Below, in pieces: positions 7,291 through 13,987 of a stretch of DNA of 13,987 bases (within the stretch, counting starts at the first letter, position 1; each line of letters starts with the position of its first letter). Below the pieces are notes generated by a model. That model worked only from the letters and a program-made list of their open reading frames with translations, did no database searches and was not told the DNA's origin. The DNA comes from CAZKGE01 sp964541695 (lineage in GTDB: Bacteria > Bacillota > Clostridia > Christensenellales > CAG-138). The stretch covers positions 1-13,987 of the forward strand of contig CAZIRB010000059.1 in NCBI GenBank assembly GCA_964541695.1, read 5' to 3'. The position numbers and the translations under genes were made by a program.

Positions 7291-7830
7291 TCAGCCCTCC
7301 AGCGCGCGGCCCGTCGCAAGCGCGCGGCGGTTTGCGTCCAGCAGGTCCGCCTTCCGGGCCGGCACCGTCTTATGGAGCGCCGCCTCCGCGAGTTCTTCGG
7401 ACGCGTTCATGCACTCGCGCAGAAACTTGCCCATCAGTATCATGTTGGAAAGTCCGGTAAGCCCCTCGTCCGCCGCCAATTGCGTGGCGGGCACGGCGAA
7501 CACCTGTACGTCGGCGCGCGCGGGCTGTTCCGCAATCAGCGTCGAGTCGAGTATGATCGTGCCGCCCTTGGCGACCAGTGGCTGGTACTTCTGGAACGAC
7601 GGCAGGTTCATCGCGATGAGGCAGTCCGGCTCGGACACGATCGGCGAGCCGACCGGCTCGTCGCTGACGATCACGCTGCAGTTGGCCGTGCCGCCGCGCA
7701 TCTCCGGGCCGTAGGAGGGCAGCCAGCTCACCTGCCGCCCGTCGAGCAGGCCGAGATAGGCCAGGTATTTGCCGGAAAACAGCACGCCCTGCCCGCCGAA
7801 GCCCGCGATCAAAAGACGCATGGTATCCAT
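7291..7830 (-). CDS. 2-oxoacid:ferredoxin oxidoreductase, gamma subunit (branched-chain type)
   Basis: A 179-residue gamma subunit. The glycine-rich loop IAGFGGQGVLFSGKYLAYLG (~8-27) and PSYGPEMRGGTANCSVIVSDEPVGSP (~38-63) are diagnostic for gamma subunits of the four-subunit VOR/KOR family. It helps hold CoA/acyl intermediates and completes the enzyme with the alpha, beta and ferredoxin subunits just upstream. ATG 7830 has AAGGAGG 9 nt upstream; a second in-frame ATG at 7821 is less well placed. The gap from the beta stop is 4 nt. The branched-chain assignment (VOR) over 2-oxoglutarate (KOR) rests on the ilvE and synthetase neighbours and on overall resemblance. Confidence 0.92.
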   Translation of the reverse strand: MDTMRLLIAGFGGQGVLFSGKYLAYLGLLDGRQVSWLPSYGPEMRGGTANCSVIVSDEPVGSPIVSEPDCLIAMNLPSFQKYQPLVAKGGTIILDSTLIAEQPARADVQVFAVPATQLAADEGLTGLSNMILMGKFLRECMNASEELAEAALHKTVPARKADLLDANRRALATGRALEG

Positions 7831-7834
7831 ATTC

Positions 7835-8577
<743 letters not shown>

Positions 8578-8581
<4 letters not shown>

Positions 8582-9642
8582 TGTTTTTCGCCTCCCGCAG
8601 TCCGTTCAATTTCCGAAAGCACCTGTTCCGGCGTGGGGATCATGCCGCCGACGCGGTTGACCAGCGTGACCGGCCGCGCGCAGCGGATGGAGAGCTCGAT
8701 GTCCTCGATCATCTGTCCCATCGACAGCTCGACCGAGAGGAACGCGTTTACGCGCTTGGCCGCGTCCGCCAGGGCCGCTTTCGGGAACGGCCAGAGCGTG
8801 ATCGGCCGGATCAGGCCGGCCTTAACGCCCTTAGCCCGCGCGGCGTTGACGGCGTTTTTCGACACGCGCGCCGCGATGCCGTACGCCACGACGCAGACCT
8901 CCGCGTCCTCCATGCGGTACAGCTCGCACCGCGGCTCGTCCTGTTCGATCGCGCGGTACCGCTCGTACCTGGCAAAATTCATGCGCTCGAGCTCCTCGGG
9001 TTTCAGGCACAGCGAGTTGACGACGTTGTGCTTGCGGGCAAGATTCGTGCCCGTCAGCGCCCAGGGTTTGTCGTACTGCTGTTGCTCGCCGATATTCAGC
9101 TCGACCGGCTCCATCATCTGGCCGATCGTGCCGTCGGCCAGTATCATGGCCGGCATGCGGTACTTATCCGCCAGGTCGAAGCCGAGCACGGTCAGGCTCG
9201 CCATCTCCTGCACGGACGCGGGCGCGAGCACGAGCATGTGGTAGTCGCCGTGGCCGCCGCCGCGCGTGGCCTGGAAATAGTCGGCCTGCGACGGCTGGAT
9301 ACCGCCGAGGCCCGGCCCGCCGCGCTGCACGTTGACGATGAACGCCGGCAGGTCGCTGCCCGCCAGATACGAGAGGCCCTCGCTCTTGAGCGAGATGCCG
9401 GGGCTCGACGAGGACGTCATCGCGCGCTTGCCCGCGGCGGACACGCCGTAGACCATGTTGATCGCCGCGATCTCGCTCTCCGCCTGCAAAAATACGCCGC
9501 CCTCCTTCGGCATGCGCTTGGCCATGTAGGCCGCAATCTCCGTCTGCGGCGTGATCGGGTAGCCGAAATAATGGCGGCAGCCGGCCCGGATCGCCGCCTC
9601 CGCGATGGCCTCGTTGCCCTTCATCAAAACTTTTTCCGCCAT
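8578..9642 (-). CDS. vorB: 2-oxoacid:ferredoxin oxidoreductase, alpha subunit (VorB-like)
   Basis: A 354-residue alpha subunit. It opens with LMKGNEAIAEAAIRAGCRHYFGYPITPQTEI (read in two parts, residues ~6-36), the pyrimidine-binding domain, then ESEIAAINMVYGVSAAGKRAMTSSSSPG. The C-terminal half is the transketolase C-like domain (LIRPITLWPFP). This matches subunits annotated as 3-methyl-2-oxobutanoate oxidoreductase VorB, although 2-oxoglutarate enzymes (KorA) look similar. Weighing for VOR: the operon also holds ilvE and an acyl-CoA synthetase. It follows the ferredoxin subunit by 10 nt and overlaps beta by 4 nt. Confidence 0.92.
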
Positions 9643-9652
9643 GCTTTTTCGC

Positions 9653-9859
9653 CTACCTTTCCACCGTGATCACGCAGTCCGGGCACATCACGGCGCAGGA
9701 CGCGCAGCCCGTGCATTTCGTCTCGTCCGTGACGGACGCGGGCGAATGCCCCTTGCGGTTGATCTGTTCCCGGTCGATTTTGAGGATCTGCGCCGGGCAG
9801 GCGTCCACGCACAGGCCGCAGCCCTTGCACAGATCCGTTTCAAACGTCAGCTTTGCCAT
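9653..9859 (-). CDS. 2-oxoacid:ferredoxin oxidoreductase, delta (2x4Fe-4S ferredoxin) subunit
   Basis: A 68-residue ferredoxin-like subunit with two complete cluster motifs, CKGCGLCVDACP (~11-22) and CTGCASCAVMCP (~49-60). It carries electrons between the TPP site of the complex and soluble ferredoxin. The delta-alpha-beta-gamma gene order is common for clostridial VOR/KOR operons. It starts 7 nt after the ATPase stop; a purine-rich GGATAAAAGGG region serves as ribosome site and contains that stop codon. Confidence 0.95.
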   Translation of the reverse strand: MAKLTFETDLCKGCGLCVDACPAQILKIDREQINRKGHSPASVTDETKCTGCASCAVMCPDCVITVER

Positions 9860-9866
9860 GTCCCTT

Positions 9867-10541
9867 TTATCCTTCCTTTATCGGTTCCGTTCCGGTTAAG
9901 TCCATACAAAACAGGTCCTCGATTTTGCCGTCCAGATCCGCGCGGAGCCGCCCGTCCGCCGCCGTCGCCAGCACCGGCAGGCCGGAGAGCCGTGACAGCG
10001 CGTCCATGCGCTCCGTGGTGTCCAATAGATCTCGCGCGGCCGTCGCGCGGCCGAGGTTTGAGTTATTGACAAGCCCCGTGCAGCGCATGCCGCAAGCCGC
10101 CTCGATCTCGGTAAGCACCGCGAGCGCCGCTTCCGGCGTTTTCGTCAGCGGCCGGAAGAAGTTGGCTACGAACAGCATGTCGTAATCGTTCCCGGCCAAT
10201 ATCGACGGCGCGTACCGCCCCAGAGCGACCGCGCCGCGGTCGTCGCCGCCCACGTCCAGCACGGCATAGGCCGAGCGGTCCTCAATCGCCGCGTACAGCT
10301 CCGCGGGCAGCGCGGGCAGGTCGACGTTGCTGCCCGCAAACTGCGAGCTGATCAGCCCGACGCCGCCTTTTTCCAGCCGCGCGCGGTGGTCGGCGGTGCG
10401 AAAATACGGGTTGACGATGTCGAGGTCGCAGATTGTGACCCGTTTTCCACAGGCGGCAAGACAGAGCGCAAGGTTGACCGCGATGCTCGTCTTCCCGCTG
10501 CCGTAGTGGCCGGTCAAAATGGTCACGCGCCTTGTCTGCAA
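9867..10541 (-). CDS. ParA/MinD/CooC-like P-loop ATPase of unknown role
   Basis: A 224-residue single-domain nucleotide-binding protein. Walker A is TGHYGSGKTSIAVNLAL (~10-26); CDLDIVNPYFR (~38-48) resembles the switch I/Walker A' aspartate segment of the SIMIBI class, and AVLDVGGDD (~92-100) is the Walker B/switch II analogue. The Walker A lacks the leading lysine of the deviant KGG motif. The start appears to be TTG (10541) preceded by AGGGAGGAA at a rather long 12-nt spacing; no nearby ATG fits better. It lies between the acyl-CoA synthetase (18 nt) and the ferredoxin subunit (7 nt), so it is surely co-transcribed. A cofactor- or cluster-loading role for the oxidoreductase is conceivable, but nothing in the sequence proves it. 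Confidence 0.8.
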   Translation of the reverse strand: MQTRRVTILTGHYGSGKTSIAVNLALCLAACGKRVTICDLDIVNPYFRTADHRARLEKGGVGLISSQFAGSNVDLPALPAELYAAIEDRSAYAVLDVGGDDRGAVALGRYAPSILAGNDYDMLFVANFFRPLTKTPEAALAVLTEIEAACGMRCTGLVNNSNLGRATAARDLLDTTERMDALSRLSGLPVLATAADGRLRADLDGKIEDLFCMDLTGTEPIKEG

Positions 10542-10559
10542 CGTTCGTCCGTTCCTCCC

Positions 10560-12851
10560 TTACAGCAATCTTCGGATGATCTTTCCGCTCGTCGTCTTGG
10601 GCAGCTCCGTCCGGAACTCCACGATGCGCGGATATTTATACGGCGCGGTATGCGTCTTAACGTACTCCTGAATCTCTTTTTTGAGCGCCTCGGTGCCCTT
10701 CTTGCCCGCGGTGAGCACGATGCTGGCCTTGATCACCGTGCCGCGCAATTCATCCGGGGCGCCGGTGACGCCGCACTCGAGCACGTACGGCAGCTCCATG
10801 ATCACGTTCTCGATCTCGAACGGCCCGATGCGGTAGCCCGACGACTTGATCAGGTCGTCCTTGCGGCCCACGTACCAATAGTAGCCGTCCTCGTCGCGGT
10901 ACGCAAGGTCGCCCGTGTGGTACAGGCCGTCGTGCTTGGCCTCGCGCGTGGCCTCCTCGTCGTTATAATACTCGGCGAACAGCCCGCAGGGGTCGCCGCT
11001 TGCCGTGCGGATCACGATCTCGCCGTTTGCGCCGGTCTCGACGGGGTTATCGTCCTGGTCGACGAGGTCCACGTCGTACAGAGGCACGGGCTTACCCATG
11101 GAGCCGACCTTGTGCGTGCCGCCGCGCAGGTTGCCGATGACGAGCGTCGTCTCGGACTGGCCGAAGCCCTCCATCAGCTGCAGCCCCGTGGACTTCTCCA
11201 TCTGCCGGAACACCTCGGGGTTTAACGCCTCGCCCGCGATCGTCGCGTGCTGAATCGACGACAGGTCGTAGCGCGAGAGGTCCTCTTTAATCAGCATGCG
11301 GTACATCGTCGGCGGCGCGCAGAACGACGTGATGTTGTACTTGGAAAACATCGGCAGGATGTCCGCGGCCTCGAAGCGGTCGAAGTCGTAGACGAACACC
11401 GCCGCCTCGCACAGCCATTGGCCGTATAGCTTCCCCCACATGGCCTTGGCCCAGCCCGTGTCGGAGATCGTCAGGTGCAGCCCGTCCGGGTGCGCGCACT
11501 GCCAGTATTTGGCGGTGATGAAGTGCCCGAGCGGGTATTTATAGTTGTGCGCCGCAAGCTTGGGCTGGCCCGTGGTGCCGGACGTGAAGAACATCAGCAT
11601 CAGGTCCGGGCCGCACGGCGCGTCCTGTTCGCGGGCAAACCTGCCGGAAAAGCGCGGAAACTCCTCGTCGAAGTCGTGCCAGCCGTCGCGCTTGCCGCCC
11701 ACGAGGATTTTGGTCACGAGGCCCGGGCAGCTCTTTTCGGCAAGCTCGATGTTCTGCGCCGCGTCGCCGTCCGCAACGCACAGGATGGCCGACACATTAG
11801 CCTTGCCGAAGCGGTAGACGTAGTCGTGCTCCGAGAGCAGGTAGGTGGCGGGGATGCCGATCGCGCCGATCTTGTGCAGGCCCAGCAGCGCAAACCAGAA
11901 CTGGTAGCGCCTCTTGAGCACGAGCATCACGCGGTCGCCCCGCTTGATTCCGAGCGAGCGGAAATAGTTGGCGCACTGCGCGGACGCGCGCTTCATGTCC
12001 GCAAACGTAAACCGCCGCTCGGCCCCGTTCCGGTCGATGTGCAGCATGGCGAGCTTGTCCGGGTACTCCGCGGCCAACCCGTCCACGATGTCGAACGCGA
12101 AGTTGAAGTTTTCCTCGTTTTCAAAGTTCAGCGCGGTCAGGGCGCCGCTTTCGTCCTTGACCGGGTGGATGAAGCGGTGGTAGATCCTTTTTTTGCCCGC
12201 CTCGGGCGCAATCTCCGGCTCGCCGGGGTTCTTCTGCTCGGCCTCGCCCGTCTCGCCCTTGTAGGCCGAGGGGTTGAGCACAATCGCGTAAAACCGGCAG
12301 GTCTTGCCGCCGATGGCGATCATGCCGTGCGGGATTGAGCTGTCGTAGTAGGCGCAGTCGCCCTCGTGCAAAATCTCGGTATGCGCGCCGATCTTGAGCT
12401 TCATCGTGCCGCTGATGACGAGGTCGCACTCCTGCCCCTCATGTGTCGTCAGCTCGATGTCGCCGCGCTCCGCCTCCTCGGTGTACGCGCACTCGACGTA
12501 CAGCGGCTCCGAGATGCGGTTTTTAAACGGCGCGGCGAGGTTGTAGTACACCATGCCGTGCGCCTGCTCGATGCGCGCGCCCTCGCCCGCCCGTGTTACG
12601 GTGTAGCCGCGCAGCGTCGGGCTCGTGCCCTCGATGATGTCCGTGACGTTGACGTTGAACGCCATCGCGCAGCGGTAGATGAACGCGAAACTGAGGTCGT
12701 GCGCGCCGCGCTCGCAGGCGATGTACTCCGCCTCCGATACGCCGGTGCGCAGCGCCATTTCTTTGCTCGACAGCCCCATCACGCCGCGCAGCTCGCGGAT
12801 GCGCAGCGCCATCTCCTGCAGCTGGTAGTCCAGCCCGGTCGTGCTCTCCAT
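10560..12851 (-). CDS. XRE helix-turn-helix / cupin / AMP-forming acyl-CoA synthetase fusion
   Basis: A 763-residue three-part protein. Residues ~10-75 form an XRE-type helix-turn-helix (LRIRELRGVMGLSSKEMALR, then TGVSEAEYIACERG). Residues ~115-195 form a cupin (THEGQECDLVISG, LHEGDCAYYDSSIPHG; His ~137, Glu ~141, His ~175). Residues ~225-763 are a complete medium-chain-type acyl-CoA synthetase: FFTSGTTGQPK (~421-431), EGFGQSETT (~561-569), YHTGDLAYRDEDG (~654-666), GRKDDLIKSSGYR and the acylation-type Lys ~757 in PKTTSGKIIRR. The enzyme part activates a carboxylic acid with ATP and CoA. The frame is open to 12959, but that would translate the T-box; ATG 12851 has GGGAGG 9 nt upstream and is chosen. 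It is the first gene behind the T-box. Branched-chain acids are the inferred substrates. Confidence 0.93.
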   Translation of the reverse strand: MESTTGLDYQLQEMALRIRELRGVMGLSSKEMALRTGVSEAEYIACERGAHDLSFAFIYRCAMAFNVNVTDIIEGTSPTLRGYTVTRAGEGARIEQAHGMVYYNLAAPFKNRISEPLYVECAYTEEAERGDIELTTHEGQECDLVISGTMKLKIGAHTEILHEGDCAYYDSSIPHGMIAIGGKTCRFYAIVLNPSAYKGETGEAEQKNPGEPEIAPEAGKKRIYHRFIHPVKDESGALTALNFENEENFNFAFDIVDGLAAEYPDKLAMLHIDRNGAERRFTFADMKRASAQCANYFRSLGIKRGDRVMLVLKRRYQFWFALLGLHKIGAIGIPATYLLSEHDYVYRFGKANVSAILCVADGDAAQNIELAEKSCPGLVTKILVGGKRDGWHDFDEEFPRFSGRFAREQDAPCGPDLMLMFFTSGTTGQPKLAAHNYKYPLGHFITAKYWQCAHPDGLHLTISDTGWAKAMWGKLYGQWLCEAAVFVYDFDRFEAADILPMFSKYNITSFCAPPTMYRMLIKEDLSRYDLSSIQHATIAGEALNPEVFRQMEKSTGLQLMEGFGQSETTLVIGNLRGGTHKVGSMGKPVPLYDVDLVDQDDNPVETGANGEIVIRTASGDPCGLFAEYYNDEEATREAKHDGLYHTGDLAYRDEDGYYWYVGRKDDLIKSSGYRIGPFEIENVIMELPYVLECGVTGAPDELRGTVIKASIVLTAGKKGTEALKKEIQEYVKTHTAPYKYPRIVEFRTELPKTTSGKIIRRLL
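10780..10852 (-). repeat. 73-nt block identical to 13548-13620 in the paralogous synthetase
   Basis: This stretch inside the C-terminal domain coding region matches the second synthetase gene at every base, including all third codon positions. It encodes the region around IKSSGYRIGPFEIENVIMEL. Flanking sequence carries scattered synonymous differences. Confidence 0.85.
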
Positions 12852-12877
12852 CTTGTTTTGCCTCCCTAACGAGGGAC

Positions 12878-12927
12878 AAAAAAATCGTCCCTCAGATGAT
12901 CGAATGAAAACAATCATCTTTGAGACG
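12878..12927 (-). terminator. T-box attenuator terminator upstream of the synthetase fusion
   Basis: Arms at 12913-12927 and 12886-12900 pair over 15 positions (two central mismatches, one G-U) around a 12-nt loop and are followed by A then seven U (12884-12878) on the minus transcript. The 5' arm includes the CGUCUCAAA strand needed by the antiterminator, so the two are mutually exclusive. Confidence 0.93.
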
Positions 12928-13190
12928 AGCAGACAGATCGCTGTCACCCGCGGTACCACTCAAATTGCACCGGCGTCGCCGCCGATACCGCTCATCGGGC
13001 TCCATCAAGCCCCCTGCCGTCACGCCGCAGCCGCGGGAGGGTTCTAATCGCCCGCGATACGCGGGTTTTCTTCCCTCCGGCTCGGGAGCTACAAACGCCT
13101 GCCGCCGCTCTCCCGGCTTCCACCAGCCGCCGGGTCTCTAAAAAAGCTGCCTGGCCGCGCCCTCTCCGTCGTCGCCTTTGAAAATTTTCA
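12878..13190 (-). promoter_or_regulatory. T-box leader, probable valine (GUA) specifier, controlling the branched-chain operon
   Basis: A second tRNA-sensing leader. On the minus strand: stem I base with kink-turn (GGC-GAC-GA opposite GA-GCC), GGAG/CUCC lower helix, then a specifier loop whose 3' side reads UUUGUAG (13095-13089). By the same spacing as in the Phe leader (codon, one nucleotide, lower helix) the codon is GUA (13092-13090), Val; the loop lacks the usual AGUA/GAA pair, so UUG or UGU are not fully excluded. The distal arm has AGAGA and CCCGGC/GCCGGG arms (13134-13129, 13117-13112) with a GGCUGGUGGAA loop. CCCGAUGAG recurs at 12999-12991. The T-box AGUGGUACCGCGG is at 12960-12948. 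The antiterminator pairs UUUGAG (12964-12959) with CUCAAA (12924-12919), with a UGGU bulge. The 5' end is estimated. Confidence 0.9.
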
Positions 13191-13195
13191 TTCAG

Positions 13196-13223
13196 ACTAT
13201 CATATATAATATGTGGTTGTCAA
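13196..13223 (-). promoter_or_regulatory. Sigma-A type promoter for the branched-chain operon
   Basis: On the minus strand a perfect TTGACA (13223-13218) is followed after 16 nt by GATAGT (13201-13196), a 4/6 match to the -10 box, with an AT-rich spacer. It sits immediately before T-box stem I; transcription should start near 13189. Confidence 0.7.
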
Positions 13224-13276
13224 GCTGCTTTTTGATGAATTTTGCCGCCAATTTTCAGCTGCATACCGGCCGCGCC

Positions 13277-13326
13277 CGCTTTCGCGCCGTCCGGGGCGGA
13301 CCCCCGGGCGGCGCGAAGCGCGGTTT
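13277..13326. repeat. Strong GC-rich inverted repeat between synthetase gene and next promoter
   Basis: The arms at 13277-13289 and 13309-13320 pair with only one bulged base across a 19-nt loop. On the minus strand, the direction of the gene just upstream, no U tract follows. On the plus strand GCGG and six T (13324-13329) follow, so as written it resembles a plus-strand terminator. It may serve as a 3' end or stabilising hairpin for the upstream gene, or block antisense transcription. The remaining bases 13224-13276 show no gene. Confidence 0.5.
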
Positions 13327-13327
13327 T

Positions 13328-13987
13328 TTACAGTTCCCGGCGGATGATCTTGCCGCTGATCGTCTTGGGCAGCTCCTTCCTAAACTCCACGATGCGCGGA
13401 TATTTATACGGCGCGGTATGCGTTTTGACGTACTCCTGGATCTCCTTTTTCAGCGCGTCGGTGCCCTCGGTGCCCGCGGTCAGCACGATGCTGGCCTTGA
13501 TCACCTGGCCGCGCAGCTCGTCGGGCGCGCCGGACACGCCGCACTCAAGCACGTACGGCAGCTCCATGATCACGTTCTCGATCTCGAACGGCCCGATGCG
13601 GTAGCCCGACGACTTGATCACGTCGTCCTTGCGGCCCACATACCAGTAGAAGCCGTCCTCGTCGCGCCAGGCCAGGTCGCCCGTGTGGTACATGCCGTCC
13701 TCGCAGGCGACGCGGCTCTGCTCGTCGTCGCGGTAATAGCCCTGGAACAGGCCGCACGGCGTGCCGCCGTCCAGCCGCAGCACGATCTCGCCCGGCTTGC
13801 CGACCTCGGCGGGCTTGCCGTCCTCGCCGAGCAGGTCGACGTCGTACGTCGGGACGGGCTTCCCCATCGAGCCGGGCTTTGGCACCATGCCGGCGATGCT
13901 CGCCACGGTCAGCGTCGTCTCGGTCTGGCCGAAGCCCTCCATGATGCGCAGCCCCGTCGCGTGCTCGAACTGGTAGAACACCTCGGG
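13328..13987 (-). CDS. AMP-forming acyl-CoA synthetase, C-terminal part (N-terminus beyond window)
   Basis: The last ~219 residues of a medium-chain-type acyl-CoA synthetase, open at the right edge. It carries EGFGQTETT, YHTGDLAWRDEDG, GRKDDVIKSSGYR and the C-terminal PKTISGKIIRR with the catalytic lysine; the stop is TAA. It is a close paralogue of the synthetase domain in the next gene: by eye the last 89 residues differ at only 8 positions, while the part before that is clearly more diverged. Whether it also has an XRE-cupin front end cannot be seen. It lies ahead of the branched-chain operon's own promoter and T-box, so it is probably a separate transcription unit, though read-through is possible. 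Confidence 0.92.
   Translation of the reverse strand, partial: PEVFYQFEHATGLRIMEGFGQTETTLTVASIAGMVPKPGSMGKPVPTYDVDLLGEDGKPAEVGKPGEIVLRLDGGTPCGLFQGYYRDDEQSRVACEDGMYHTGDLAWRDEDGFYWYVGRKDDVIKSSGYRIGPFEIENVIMELPYVLECGVSGAPDELRGQVIKASIVLTAGTEGTDALKKEIQEYVKTHTAPYKYPRIVEFRKELPKTISGKIIRREL
13548..13620 (-). repeat. 73-nt block identical to 10780-10852 in the paralogous synthetase
   Basis: Partner copy of the identical block, in the same orientation about 2.8 kb away. Direct repeats of this length can support recombination or gene conversion between the two synthetase genes. Confidence 0.85.

Noticed and set aside
12852..12959. N-terminal extension of the synthetase fusion to an upstream start
   Set aside because: It begins inside the T-box motif and crosses the terminator; ATG 12851 with GGGAGG is the sound start.

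Overview
This window comes from a GC-rich bacterium, most likely an anaerobic Clostridia-type Firmicute. The evidence is the pair of T-box leaders (a largely Gram-positive device), strong Shine-Dalgarno sites, sigma-A type promoters, and several oxygen-sensitive ferredoxin-dependent 2-oxoacid oxidoreductases. The genus is not identifiable by eye. Every supported gene lies on the minus strand, so the window reads from high to low coordinates.

Region 1 (13987 to 13328) is the C-terminal end of an AMP-forming acyl-CoA synthetase cut by the window edge. Region 2 (about 13223 to 5295) is one operon: promoter, T-box leader with a probable GUA (Val) specifier, an XRE helix-turn-helix/cupin/acyl-CoA synthetase fusion, a small P-loop ATPase, a four-subunit branched-chain-type 2-oxoacid:ferredoxin oxidoreductase (ferredoxin, alpha, beta, gamma), a nitrilase-family amidase, a branched-chain aminotransferase, and a rho-independent terminator. 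Region 3 (about 5270 to 1 and beyond) is a second operon: promoter, T-box leader with a clear UUC (Phe) specifier, iorA, iorB, a phenylacetate-CoA ligase, a tandem-ACT protein and a class I aminotransferase that runs off the left edge.

The two operons are built on the same plan: acid-CoA ligase + ferredoxin-dependent 2-oxoacid oxidoreductase + aminotransferase, each behind a T-box. Such enzymes are often read as amino-acid fermentation genes. T-boxes, however, switch genes on when the cognate tRNA is uncharged, that is during amino-acid starvation. The control logic therefore favours the opposite direction: activation of scavenged phenylacetate-like and branched-chain acids to CoA esters, reductive carboxylation to 2-oxoacids, and transamination to Phe (and perhaps other aromatics) and Val/Leu/Ile. 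The enzyme calls and leaders are seen in sequence; the direction of flux is inference.
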